In this document: positions 1 through 7,334 of the stretch, piece after piece
Layout: each line of letters begins with the position of its first letter
How positions within the stretch are numbered: position 1 is the first letter of the stretch
Source: JAYUHK01 sp043767025
GTDB lineage: Bacteria; Bacteroidota; Bacteroidia; Chitinophagales; Saprospiraceae
Direction: 5' to 3'
NCBI GenBank assembly: GCA_043767025.1
Contig: JAYUHK010000025.1
Location: 1-17,208, forward strand
Length of the DNA: 17,208 bases
The notes under the pieces: model-generated
Told to the model about the DNA's origin: nothing
The model's input: only the letters and a program-made list of their open reading frames with translations
Database searches by the model: none
Position numbers and translations under genes: made by a program

Positions 1-100
1 TATTTTTTCGTTTCAACGCCCTGCGTTGCGCCTCAAAAATGCCTTGTTATTGTTTGAATTTATTGGAAAAAATTAAGTACCTTATTTTTTCCTCATTCCT
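1..100 (-). repeat. Dispersed repeat unit B, copy 1 (inverted relative to copy 2)
   Basis: The reverse complement of this stretch aligns along its whole length with 8264-8362, with only a few substitutions and short indels. The last 42 bases of the unit (1-42 here, 8321-8362 there) differ at one position. Inside is a short stem, CAACGC/GCGTTG, at 14-19 and 23-28, with a 3-base loop. The stem is identical in both copies while the loop differs (CCT here, AGC in copy 2 on the plus strand), which suggests the hairpin matters. The unit runs off the left edge of the window, so its true end is unknown. Confidence 0.75.
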
Positions 101-144
101 AATGAACGTATCTAAAATAAAATACTTGTTTTTTCTTCATTCCT
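101..144 (-). repeat. Dispersed repeat unit A, copy 1
   Basis: Read on the minus strand this begins GGAATGAAGAAAAAA and continues with a TATTTTATTTTAGA core and a TACGTTC-like tail. The same pattern occurs at 8386-8424, 9620-9662 and 17009-17050. It directly abuts unit B copy 1. Both units begin with nearly the same GGAATGA(A/G)GAAAAAA word, so the element looks modular. Confidence 0.6.
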
Positions 145-248
145 AAATTACTTCCTGCCAAAGAATATTTTTTAGTTCCGCTTTTTTTTACGTTATTTGC
201 GTATTATTTTTCAGTCCTTTGACTGCACTCAAATCTTTCAGAATTCAA

Positions 249-2276
249 ATGATACAACGCCTTTTTTTTGCTATAGTTTTGTTGCTTTCTACTTTCGCAG
301 CGACGGCGCAGCCCAAACCCGTAAAATGGACTTTCGACAGCCGAAGCGTCGGTGGCGACGAGTATGAACTGATTTTTACTGCCAAAATCGACGAAGGTTG
401 GACGGTCTATTCTCAGTTTTTGACGAGCGATGACGGTCCCGTGCGGACTTCGTTTTCATTCAAAGAGGATAAAAAAAATCCGCATTTTCAGCTCGTCGGC
501 AAAGCCGAAGAATCAGGCGGACGAAAGGAGATAGACGATAAAGTGTTCGGAATGAAGTTGATAAAATTTTATCACGACGGTATTTTTACCCAAAAAATAA
601 AAGCGAGCGACCCGTCAAAGCCCATCGAAGGCTATCTGACTTTTATGACCTGCAACGACAAAATGTGCCTGCCGCCCGAAGACGTGGATTTTTCGTTTCG
701 ACTGCCTGCGGCAAAAACGGCTGCCGAACCGCCTACTTCTCCCGTTAGCGACGGAAAAAATCCAGCACCCGCCGCAGACGCAGCCATGCAAGGCACTTTC
801 GATTCCAAACGAGCGATTGATGCCAACAAATTCGTCCGTGATTGTGGCGCAGCAGTCGGAGGCAGTAGCTCGGACAGCCTTTTTTGGGTGTTCATTCTTG
901 GGTTTTTGGGTGGATTGTTGGCTTTGCTCACGCCCTGCGTGTTCCCGATGATACCACTTACGGTTAGTTATTTTACCAAAAGCAGCACCGACAAGGCGAC
1001 TGGAATACGCAACGCCGTGATTTACGGACTTTCGATTATTTTTATCTATGTCACAATCGGGATTGTTTTGACAAGTATGTTCGGACCGACGATTCTCAAC
1101 GAAATGTCCACCGATATGTATTTCAACATAGCGTTTTTCGTTATTTTTGTCATTTTTGCTTTTTCCTTTTTTGGCTATTACGAGATTACGCTGCCGAGCA
1201 GTTGGACGACCAAAACCGACCAAGCCTCCAATCAAGGCGGCTTAATCGGCATATTTTTTATGGCTTTCACGCTTTCTTTGGTGTCTTTTTCTTGCACTGG
1301 ACCTATCATCGGCACTCTTTTGGTGCAGACCGTTCAGAACGTGGACGGACTACTTTTCAACCTTATCCCGACAAAGCCTTTGGCGGGAATGTTTGGATTT
1401 TCGTTGGCTTTGGCGTTGCCATTTGGGTTATTTGCGGCTTTTCCGGGTTGGTTGAGTTCGCTGCCGAAATCGGGTTCGTGGCTCACGAATGTGAAAGTAA
1501 CACTTGGATTTTTGGAGCTGGCATTGGCACTCAAATTTTTCTCCACTGCCGACATGGTTCGCCACTGGGGGCTGATGAAATACGAAGTTTTTATCGGATT
1601 GTGGATACTTATTTTTCTACTTTTGGCAGCGTATCATTTCGGATTGATTCGTTTTCCGCACGACAATCCGAACCAAAAAGTTGGCAACGGTCGAAAGATA
1701 ATTGGCACTTTGTCTGTTCTCTTCGTCATTTATTTGGCTTCTGGATTCACTTACAAGCCGCTGACGCTGTTGAGCGGACTCGCACCGCCCGTCCATTACA
1801 GTATTTATGGACCGAAAGGCTGTCCGCACGGACTGGATTGCTACCACGATTTTGATGAAGGTTTGGCGCGCGCAAAAGCACTTAATAAACCACTTTTTGT
1901 GGATTTTACGGGATATGGTTGCGTTAATTGTCGCAAAATGGAGGAGAATGTGTGGGTAAAACCTGAAATTTTAAAATATCTGAAAGACGACTATGTAGTG
2001 GTATCGCTTTACGTTGATGACCGCGAGCGGCTTTTCCCTGACGACAAACAAAAATATTTATTGGATAAAAATAACAACGAGCGGATTCGAGATAAAGGAA
2101 GAAAATGGGCATCTTTCCAAATAAATAATTTTGGAACTTCGTCGCAGCCATATTATATTTTGATGCACAACGACGGAACAACGCTCCTCACGCGCCCAAC
2201 TGCTTACACGCCCGATGTCACAACTTACAGAGATTTTTTAGATTGTGGCTTAAAAGCGTTCAAAACTTTGAAATGA
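249..2276 (+). CDS. dsbD: Thiol:disulfide interchange protein DsbD
   Basis: Inner-membrane protein that passes electrons from cytoplasmic thioredoxin to periplasmic or secreted thiol proteins. I place the start at the ATG at 249 (675 residues), not at the in-frame TTG at 219, because the ATG opens a clean signal peptide (IQRLFFAIVLLLSTFAATAQ). The N-terminal alpha domain has the C135-x4-C140 pair (TCNDKMCLPP). The transmembrane beta domain has Cys230 in LLTPCVFPMIP and Cys349 in FSCTGPIIG. The C-terminal thioredoxin-like gamma domain has the CVNC site at Cys558/Cys561 in FTGYGCVNCRKME. All six redox cysteines of the family are present, so it should be functional. It ends in TGA, showing that TGA is a normal stop here. 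The OsmC gene follows 15 bp later, so the two may be co-transcribed. Confidence 0.95.
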   Translation: MIQRLFFAIVLLLSTFAATAQPKPVKWTFDSRSVGGDEYELIFTAKIDEGWTVYSQFLTSDDGPVRTSFSFKEDKKNPHFQLVGKAEESGGRKEIDDKVFGMKLIKFYHDGIFTQKIKASDPSKPIEGYLTFMTCNDKMCLPPEDVDFSFRLPAAKTAAEPPTSPVSDGKNPAPAADAAMQGTFDSKRAIDANKFVRDCGAAVGGSSSDSLFWVFILGFLGGLLALLTPCVFPMIPLTVSYFTKSSTDKATGIRNAVIYGLSIIFIYVTIGIVLTSMFGPTILNEMSTDMYFNIAFFVIFVIFAFSFFGYYEITLPSSWTTKTDQASNQGGLIGIFFMAFTLSLVSFSCTGPIIGTLLVQTVQNVDGLLFNLIPTKPLAGMFGFSLALALPFGLFAAFPGWLSSLPKSGSWLTNVKVTLGFLELALALKFFSTADMVRHWGLMKYEVFIGLWILIFLLLAAYHFGLIRFPHDNPNQKVGNGRKIIGTLSVLFVIYLASGFTYKPLTLLSGLAPPVHYSIYGPKGCPHGLDCYHDFDEGLARAKALNKPLFVDFTGYGCVNCRKMEENVWVKPEILKYLKDDYVVVSLYVDDRERLFPDDKQKYLLDKNNNERIRDKGRKWASFQINNFGTSSQPYYILMHNDGTTLLTRPTAYTPDVTTYRDFLDCGLKAFKTLK

Positions 2277-2291
2277 AGAAAAAATAAAAAA

Positions 2292-2699
2292 ATGACAGCA
2301 AAAATAATCTATAACGGCGACTTGCGCTGCACATCTACGCACTTGCAATCGCAAAGCAGTATCTTGACCGACGCACCTACCGACAACGAAGGCAGAGGCG
2401 AAGCCTTCTCTCCCACAGACTTGGTAACAGCTGCGCTCGGCACTTGCGCACTTACGACTATGGGCATCGTGGCGCGCCGCAAGCAAATCAATATGGACGG
2501 AGCGACTGCCGAAGTCACCAAAATAATGGTCAGCGACCCGCGCCGCCGGATTGCTGAAATTATTGTAAAAATAACAATGCCCGCCAACGGCTATACCGAA
2601 GTCGAGCAGAAAATTCTCGAAAAGGCGGCGCACGCCTGCCCCGTCGCAGCCAGTTTGCATCCCGACTTGAAGCAAACGGTAGAAATATCGTGGACTTAA
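2292..2699 (+). CDS. OsmC/Ohr-family peroxiredoxin-like protein
   Basis: 135-residue cytoplasmic protein of the OsmC superfamily; members reduce organic hydroperoxides with a pair of cysteines. The two expected cysteines are visible: Cys52 in LGTCALTTMGIVARR, after a FSPTDLVTAALG helix typical of the family, and Cys116 in AHACPVAASLHPD. Cys13 is extra. The length matches the family (about 135-145). It looks closer to the general OsmC/YhfA group than to Ohr, but substrate preference cannot be read from sequence. The start is the ATG at 2292, 15 bp after the dsbD stop; no other start fits the domain. The position behind dsbD fits a thiol/oxidative-stress role. Confidence 0.9.
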   Translation: MTAKIIYNGDLRCTSTHLQSQSSILTDAPTDNEGRGEAFSPTDLVTAALGTCALTTMGIVARRKQINMDGATAEVTKIMVSDPRRRIAEIIVKITMPANGYTEVEQKILEKAAHACPVAASLHPDLKQTVEISWT

Positions 2700-2833
2700 A
2701 AGATGTCACTTTTTGAACTATTTTCGTCAAAAATGATTCAGGGTTGGAAATATCGACTGCACTGCGCACAATATTCTTAACATTGCGCCAGCAACTAATC
2801 CAACGGATAGGGTGTTAGGAAAAGAAAATTGTA

Positions 2834-2879
2834 GGCAAATAGCAGCATTTAGATTTTTTTATTTATGTCACAAAATATA
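2834..2879 (+). repeat. 46-bp direct repeat, left copy (duplicated glycosyltransferase leader)
   Basis: Matches 3127-3172 at 43 of 46 positions; the mismatches are one T/C and a TT/CC pair. The right copy is the immediate upstream sequence and first five codons of the glycosyltransferase gene. In this left copy the ATG at 2865 therefore opens the same start (MSQNI) but meets TGA at 2889 after only eight codons. The copies are 293 bp apart and bracket the small ORF at 2888-3100. Confidence 0.85.
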
Positions 2880-2887
2880 GAAAAAAT

Positions 2888-3100
2888 TTGAAGACTTTAG
2901 AATTTTCAACACAGATAGAACAAGGATTGATTCGATTGCCGAAAGAGTTCGATGCATACCAAAATTCCTTTGTCCGCATTATTGTAATTGCTGAAAGTCC
3001 GCAAATGTCCCAATCAAAGAAGGACGATTTGAGAGAAATATTTTTGAAAATAGGCAAAAAAAATATTTTTAAAAATATATCAAACCCAACAGAGTGGTAA
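2888..3100 (+). CDS. Small antitoxin-like protein, no toxin partner
   Basis: 70-residue ORF with a TTG start, MKTLEF...IRLPKEF...VRIIVIAE. The N-terminal half resembles the small antitoxin-like proteins of Bacteroidota and cyanobacteria (pattern M-K-T/V-hydrophobic-E-F, G-x-I-x-L-P-x-E-hydrophobic, V-R-hydrophobic-I-hydrophobic-hydrophobic) that usually sit just upstream of RelE- or PIN-type toxin genes. The C-terminal half is lysine-rich and charged. No toxin gene follows; the next gene is the glycosyltransferase. The TTG overlaps the TGA that ends the duplicated leader peptide. It lies between two copies of a 46-bp repeat, so it probably arrived by insertion or duplication. It could be a decayed remnant with ATG changed to TTG. 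Family assignment is by pattern memory only. Confidence 0.5.
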   Translation: MKTLEFSTQIEQGLIRLPKEFDAYQNSFVRIIVIAESPQMSQSKKDDLREIFLKIGKKNIFKNISNPTEW

Positions 3101-3126
3101 AAAAACTTGCGAAATGAGTGGGAAAT

Positions 3127-3172
3127 GGCAAACAGCAGCATTTAGACCTTTTTATTTATGTCACAAAATATA
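3127..3172 (+). repeat. 46-bp direct repeat, right copy (native glycosyltransferase leader and start)
   Basis: Second copy of the repeat at 2834-2879 (43/46 identical). It contains the glycosyltransferase start codon at 3158 and codons MSQNI, which makes it the likely original. A 46-base duplication is longer than usual for IS target-site duplications, and no transposase lies between the copies. Confidence 0.85.
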
Positions 3173-4291
3173 CTTTATTTTGTTTTTATCATTTTCTGTG
3201 TTGCTACTGTTGCCCAACTGTTGTTTTGGTTGTTTGTTTTTCGTAAATTGGCATTTTGGAATGAAGAATCGGACTATTTGGCAGGTGTGGAGGACTTTGA
3301 GCAGCCAGTTTCCATTATAATTTGCGCGCGCAACGAAGCAGAGAATTTGAGAAATAATTTACCTCTCGTCATAAATCAAAACTATAAGTGCTTCGAAATT
3401 TTGCTCGTAAATGACGCATCTACCGACGATACAGAAACTGTCGGCTTGTTTTTTCAGTCGAAACACACTAATTTTCGGCTTATAAACGTTTTGGATAAGC
3501 CCAAAGAGCAAGTTGGAAAAAAATATGTGGTGGCGCAGGGCATCGAAGCCGCTCAATACGACGTTGTGTTGCTCACAGATGCCGACTGCCGCCCGACGAG
3601 CGACCTTTGGCTGCAAAAAATGCAAGCCAGCCTCGCCGACCCCGCCGCCGAAATCAGTTTGGGCTACGGACCTTATTGGGAGGAAGCTGGTTTTTTGAAC
3701 AAATTTATACGTTTTGAAACTGTGCAGACAGCGATGCAGTATTTTTCTTTCGCTTTGGCAGGGATTCCTTACATGGGAGTCGGTAGAAATTTAATATATA
3801 AAAAATATATATTTAAGAAAAATAATGGCTTTGCGAAGCACCAACATATCGCTTCGGGCGACGATGACCTCTTCGTGAGAGATGTGGCAAATGCCGACAA
3901 TACACGAATAGTTTTAGACCCCGAAACCTTTGTTTTATCAGCACCCAAGCGGACTTGGGCGCAATTTTATAGACAAAAAAGTCGGCACCTCACGACCGGA
4001 AAACACTACGCAGCAAAACACAAAATTTTGCTCGGCGCAGTTTCGACCAGTCACTTTTTTCATTATTTTAGCGCACTTATTTTGTGCGCTTTAAAGTTTA
4101 GCACAATGTTTGCCGTAACATTTTATGCAGTGCGAATGGCGGTCATCTGGTTTTTATACGGACGGATTTTAAAAAAGTTGCGCGAGCCGCATCTTGTGAT
4201 GTGGATACCCTTGTTAGACTTTTTGTACATAGGCTTTTATACGGTATTTGCCCCCGTTTTATTTTTTAGTCGTACCAATAAATGGAAGTAA
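3158..4291 (+). CDS. Membrane-anchored family 2 glycosyltransferase
   Basis: 377-residue inner-membrane enzyme expected to move a sugar from a nucleotide-sugar donor to a lipid or polysaccharide acceptor on the cytoplasmic face. One N-terminal transmembrane helix (about residues 5-28) precedes a GT-A domain starting VSIIICARNEAENL. The metal/nucleotide-binding DxD is DADC at D141-D143, a GDDDLF acidic motif follows, and a Q-x-x-R-H sequence at Q273-H277 stands where processive family members carry QxxRW. Three hydrophobic helices fill the C-terminus (about 290-372). This is the layout of the cellulose synthase/hyaluronan synthase-like branch; the substrate cannot be told. The upstream region and first codons lie in a direct repeat, so its promoter context has been rebuilt. 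The stop overlaps the sigma factor gene by 10 bp. Confidence 0.88.
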   Translation: MSQNILYFVFIIFCVATVAQLLFWLFVFRKLAFWNEESDYLAGVEDFEQPVSIIICARNEAENLRNNLPLVINQNYKCFEILLVNDASTDDTETVGLFFQSKHTNFRLINVLDKPKEQVGKKYVVAQGIEAAQYDVVLLTDADCRPTSDLWLQKMQASLADPAAEISLGYGPYWEEAGFLNKFIRFETVQTAMQYFSFALAGIPYMGVGRNLIYKKYIFKKNNGFAKHQHIASGDDDLFVRDVANADNTRIVLDPETFVLSAPKRTWAQFYRQKSRHLTTGKHYAAKHKILLGAVSTSHFFHYFSALILCALKFSTMFAVTFYAVRMAVIWFLYGRILKKLREPHLVMWIPLLDFLYIGFYTVFAPVLFFSRTNKWK

Positions 4292-4938
4292 AAGAAAGAC
4301 TCTCTCTAAAATCTATCGACGATTATTCGTTGGTGCAAGACGCAATTTTGGGCGACCAACGAGCGTACGCAGAACTCATGGAACGCTATCGCCATTCCGT
4401 GTTCCTCACGATGCTCAAAATGGTGAACAACCGCGACGATGCAGACGACTTGACCCTCGAAGCCTTCGGAAAAGCCTTCAACAAACTCGAAAGTTATGTG
4501 CCGCGTTTTGCGTTCAGCACTTGGCTTTTCAAAATCGCTATCAACAACTGTATTGACCATATCCGAAAAAAAAGGCTGCATTTGCTCTCGATTGACGACC
4601 CCGTCGTGCCGAATAGCGAACACGACTACGCCAATAATCTGCGGGCTGCCCAGCTTGACCCCGAAGAAAAATTTATCCGCGAACAACGGGTGCAGCTCAT
4701 GCGCCATGTGCTGAATAAACTCAATCCAAAGTACAGACTGATGATAGAGCTGCGCTTTTTTGAGGAGTTGAGCTACGAAGAAATCGCCGAGGAATTGGAT
4801 ATTCCGCTCGGAACGGTGAAAGCACAGCTTTTTAGAGCCAAAGAAATCTTGCACGATTTGTTACAAACACCGACCGCGCGCGCCTACATCGAGGTTCCAG
4901 CTGGAATGTTGGGCAAAAAAGCCAGAAATGTAGTTTAG
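4282..4938 (+). CDS. ECF-type RNA polymerase sigma-70 family factor
   Basis: 218-residue sigma factor directing RNA polymerase to a specific promoter set. Region 2 spans about residues 28-97 (LMERYRHSVFLTMLKMV, DADDLTLEAFGKAF, FSTWLFKIAINNCIDHIRKKR). Region 4 spans about 135-190, with the helix-turn-helix LSYEEIAEELDIPLGTVKAQLFRAKEIL. Region 3 is absent and the linker is short, as in ECF factors. The ATG at 4282 lies inside the last codons of the glycosyltransferase gene (10-bp overlap), implying translational coupling. No anti-sigma factor gene is beside it, so its control is not evident. A tail of about 28 residues after region 4 is not typical and has no motif I recognise. Confidence 0.92.
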   Translation: MEVKERLSLKSIDDYSLVQDAILGDQRAYAELMERYRHSVFLTMLKMVNNRDDADDLTLEAFGKAFNKLESYVPRFAFSTWLFKIAINNCIDHIRKKRLHLLSIDDPVVPNSEHDYANNLRAAQLDPEEKFIREQRVQLMRHVLNKLNPKYRLMIELRFFEELSYEEIAEELDIPLGTVKAQLFRAKEILHDLLQTPTARAYIEVPAGMLGKKARNVV

Positions 4939-4988
4939 GAACGCCTTGAAAAACCAATCCTATTTTTTGTGGCTAAAATCCCAATCCG

Positions 4989-5618
4989 ATGCAAACGCTT
5001 TTAAAGTATTTTCCGCAATTATCGCCGAGTCAGGTGGAGCGTATGGAGCGGCTGCTGCCTCTTTACAGCGAGTGGAACGAAAAAATCAATGTGGTGTCGC
5101 GGAAAGATATTGAAAATATGATGCTTCACCACGTCCTTCATTCGTTGGCGATTGTGCGCGTGATGCCGTTCAAAAGCGGTGCCAATGTGTTGGATTTGGG
5201 GACGGGTGGCGGCTTTCCGGGTATTCCGTTGGCGATTTTTTATCCCGACACACAATTTACACTGGTAGATAGCATTGGCAAAAAAATTACGGTCGTCAAG
5301 GCGATAGCGGAGGCTTTGGAGCTTTCTAACGTGCAGGCTTTTCACAAGCGAGCGGAGGAAATGCCGAAGTTGAAATACGATTTTGTAGTCACGCGAGCGG
5401 TAGCAGAGTTCGAAAGACTCATCGCTTGGAGCCGCCCTTTGCTTCGCAAGCAACATATCCACGAACTTCCCAACGGTATTTTGGCACTCAAAGGCGGCAA
5501 TCTAAAACCCGAAATCTCCGCCATTGGTCGCAAGGAATACATTGAGTTGTACCCGATTCAAAAATATTTTCCTGAACCGTTTTTTGCTGAAAAAGCCGTT
5601 GCTTATGTGCAAGGGTAG
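4989..5618 (+). CDS. rsmG: 16S rRNA (guanine-527-N7)-methyltransferase RsmG
   Basis: 209-residue cytoplasmic enzyme that methylates N7 of G527 in 16S rRNA using S-adenosylmethionine. The SAM site is clear: NVLDLGTGGGFPGIPLAI at residues 67-84, then the acidic residue in TLVDSIGKKI near 94. Family signatures include NEKINVVSRKD (30-40), HHVLHSL (47-53), TRAVAE (135-140) and LALKGG (165-170). The length is normal for RsmG and the ATG at 4989 begins exactly where the family does. It sits 50 bp after the sigma factor gene. It is a housekeeping gene; loss in other bacteria gives low-level streptomycin resistance. Confidence 0.95.
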   Translation: MQTLLKYFPQLSPSQVERMERLLPLYSEWNEKINVVSRKDIENMMLHHVLHSLAIVRVMPFKSGANVLDLGTGGGFPGIPLAIFYPDTQFTLVDSIGKKITVVKAIAEALELSNVQAFHKRAEEMPKLKYDFVVTRAVAEFERLIAWSRPLLRKQHIHELPNGILALKGGNLKPEISAIGRKEYIELYPIQKYFPEPFFAEKAVAYVQG

Positions 5619-5663
5619 AAGCCGCCCACGCTTCGCTATTCGCTAACTATCAGTCCATAAAAG

Positions 5664-5807
5664 ATGAAAAATATCAAAAAAGAAAACCTCCCACAAAAAA
5701 TTTGTGTTGTATGTAAGCGTCCTTTTTCTTGGCGAAAAAAATGGGAAAAAGTATGGGACGAAGTAAAGTATTGCAGCGAAAAATGCAGCAGAAATAAAAC
5801 AAAATAA
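5664..5807 (+). CDS. DUF2256 zinc-ribbon protein, photolyase partner
   Basis: 47-codon gene that is easy to miss. The protein has two cysteine pairs, C14-x2-C17 (ICVVCKRPF) and C37-x3-C41 (YCSEKCSRN), joined by a tryptophan-rich basic stretch (SWRKKWEKVWDEVKYC). This is the DUF2256 pattern; the four cysteines should bind one zinc (or other metal) ion. The function is unknown. Members are often found beside cryptochrome/photolyase-like genes, and here the photolyase ATG is 4 bp after this stop, so the two are surely co-translated. The start at 5664 has no close upstream in-frame alternative. A longer ORF on the opposite strand over this region is a shadow. Confidence 0.9.
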   Translation: MKNIKKENLPQKICVVCKRPFSWRKKWEKVWDEVKYCSEKCSRNKTK

Positions 5808-5811
5808 AACA

Positions 5812-7293
5812 ATGAAATCGGTAGCACTCATCTTTCCACACCAATTATTTAAGGAAAATAAAATACTCGAAAACATAGATACCGCCTATATCGTGGAGGA
5901 ATATTTATTTTTTAGTCAATATAATTTTCACAAACAAAAATTGGTGTTGCACCGTGCGAGTATGCAGTTTTATGCGGCTTATTTAGCGCAAAAAAACATC
6001 GCCGTACACTATATTGACGCACAAAATGAAAACAGCGATATTAGAAAATTAATACCGCATTTGGCTGCGCAAAATATAGGCGAAATAGTATATAACGACA
6101 GCACCGACTATATGTTGGAAAGGCGAATGAAGGCAGCAGCGGCTAAAAATAACATCTCCTTACAAAAATATATATCGCCACTTTTTATTAATTCCGAAAC
6201 CGATGTTACCGCTTTTTTTGTAGGAAAAACCAAATATTTTCAGACGGATTTTTATATTCATCAGCGAAAAAAATTAGGCATTTTAATAGAGGGAAAAGAC
6301 AAACCAGTTGGCGGTAAATGGAGCTACGATGCCGACAACCGTTTGAAATACCCGAAGGACAAAACGCCGCCTGCAACTACATTTCCAGCCTTAAATACGC
6401 ATTACAAAGAGGCGATACATTATGTAGAAACGAACTTTAAAAACAATTACGGCGAAGCCAATCCGCATTTTATTTATCCTACTAATTTTGAGGAAACCGA
6501 CGTTTGGTTGCAGCAATTTTTGCAAAAAAGATTCAGTGAGTTTGGCGAATACGAAGATGCGATGGTGGAAAATGAAATTATTTTGCACCACAGTATCCTC
6601 ACGCCGATGCTCAATATTGGGCTTATTACGCCGCAAGAAGTAATAAATAAAACGCTGCTATATGCCCAAGAAAATAATATTTCGCTCAACTCCACCGAGG
6701 GTTTTGTGCGCCAAATTATCGGCTGGCGAGAGTTTATTCGGGCTATTTATCAGCTCAAAGGCACGCAAGAACGCACGACAAATTACTGGAAATTTACCCG
6801 CAAAATACCCCCGAGTTTTTGGGACGGCACTACGGGCATCGAACCCATAGATACAGTAATAAAAAACGTATTGAAAACGGGCTATTGCCACCATATTGAG
6901 CGGCTGATGGTATTGGGAAATTTTATGTTGCTTTGCGAATTTGACCCCAACGAAGTGTACCGGTGGTTTATGGAAATGTTTGTAGATGCCTACGATTGGG
7001 TGATGGTAACAAACGTATATGGTATGAGCCAATTTGCCGACGGTGGCTTGATGGCGACCAAGCCCTACATCAGTGGGAGCAACTATTTGATGAAGATGAG
7101 CAACTACAAAAAAGGCGACTGGCAACCCACTTGGGACGGACTTTTTTGGCGGTTTATGCACACCCAAAGGCAGTTTTTTTTACAAAATCCGAGGTTGGGA
7201 ATGTTGGTGCATACGTTTGACAAAATGGACAGCAGCAAGCGCGAAACGCATTTAAAAAATGCGGAGAATTTTTTGGAAAAATTAGATATTTAA
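5812..7293 (+). CDS. Photolyase-related protein of the FeS-BCP/CryPro (PhrB) family, lacking cluster cysteines
   Basis: 493-residue flavoprotein of the bacterial (6-4) photolyase/cryptochrome family. It begins with the Rossmann-like domain (MKSVALIFPHQLF). The FAD-binding helical domain is well conserved: VRQIIGWREFIR, GYCHHIERLMVLGNF (359-371), FVDAYDWVMVTNVYGMSQFADGGLMATKPYISG. In typical PhrB-like members a C-x2-C and a third cysteine follow the KPYIS segment, and a fourth lies upstream of the HHI segment. Here the downstream stretch reads MSNYKKGDWQPTWDGLFWRF (429-448) with no cysteine and is shorter, and the upstream segment EPIDTVIKNVL also has none. The only nearby cysteines are Cys359 and Cys375. 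It therefore probably carries no 4Fe-4S cluster. The partner is DUF2256, 4 bp upstream. Repair activity is inferred. Confidence 0.9.
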   Translation: MKSVALIFPHQLFKENKILENIDTAYIVEEYLFFSQYNFHKQKLVLHRASMQFYAAYLAQKNIAVHYIDAQNENSDIRKLIPHLAAQNIGEIVYNDSTDYMLERRMKAAAAKNNISLQKYISPLFINSETDVTAFFVGKTKYFQTDFYIHQRKKLGILIEGKDKPVGGKWSYDADNRLKYPKDKTPPATTFPALNTHYKEAIHYVETNFKNNYGEANPHFIYPTNFEETDVWLQQFLQKRFSEFGEYEDAMVENEIILHHSILTPMLNIGLITPQEVINKTLLYAQENNISLNSTEGFVRQIIGWREFIRAIYQLKGTQERTTNYWKFTRKIPPSFWDGTTGIEPIDTVIKNVLKTGYCHHIERLMVLGNFMLLCEFDPNEVYRWFMEMFVDAYDWVMVTNVYGMSQFADGGLMATKPYISGSNYLMKMSNYKKGDWQPTWDGLFWRFMHTQRQFFLQNPRLGMLVHTFDKMDSSKRETHLKNAENFLEKLDI

Positions 7294-7334
7294 GCGTTCT
7301 TTGCAAACTTTCAACACTTTTTTGCCGCGTTTTT

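Noticed and set aside
615..1235. 206-codon open frame on the minus strand opposite dsbD
   Set aside because: It lies wholly inside the well-supported dsbD gene, and its translation is basic and low-complexity with no domain. It is an antisense shadow.
2269..2292. GAAATGAAGAAAAAATAA between dsbD and the OsmC gene as another unit A copy
   Set aside because: It shares only the A-rich opening word and overlaps the dsbD stop; the diagnostic ATTTTATTTTAGA part is missing.
3114..3320. 68-codon plus-strand frame starting just before the glycosyltransferase, considered as the missing toxin
   Set aside because: Most of it overlaps the glycosyltransferase N-terminus in another frame, and it shows no RelE, PIN or other toxin motif.
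5643..5876. Minus-strand open frames rich in Phe/Leu over the DUF2256 gene
   Set aside because: They are the complement of a Lys-rich coding region on the plus strand, which always yields Phe-rich frames. The plus strand encodes a recognisable four-cysteine protein.
7294..7334. Terminator between the convergent photolyase and membrane protein genes
   Set aside because: T-runs are present, but I could not find a stable stem in the 41-bp gap.
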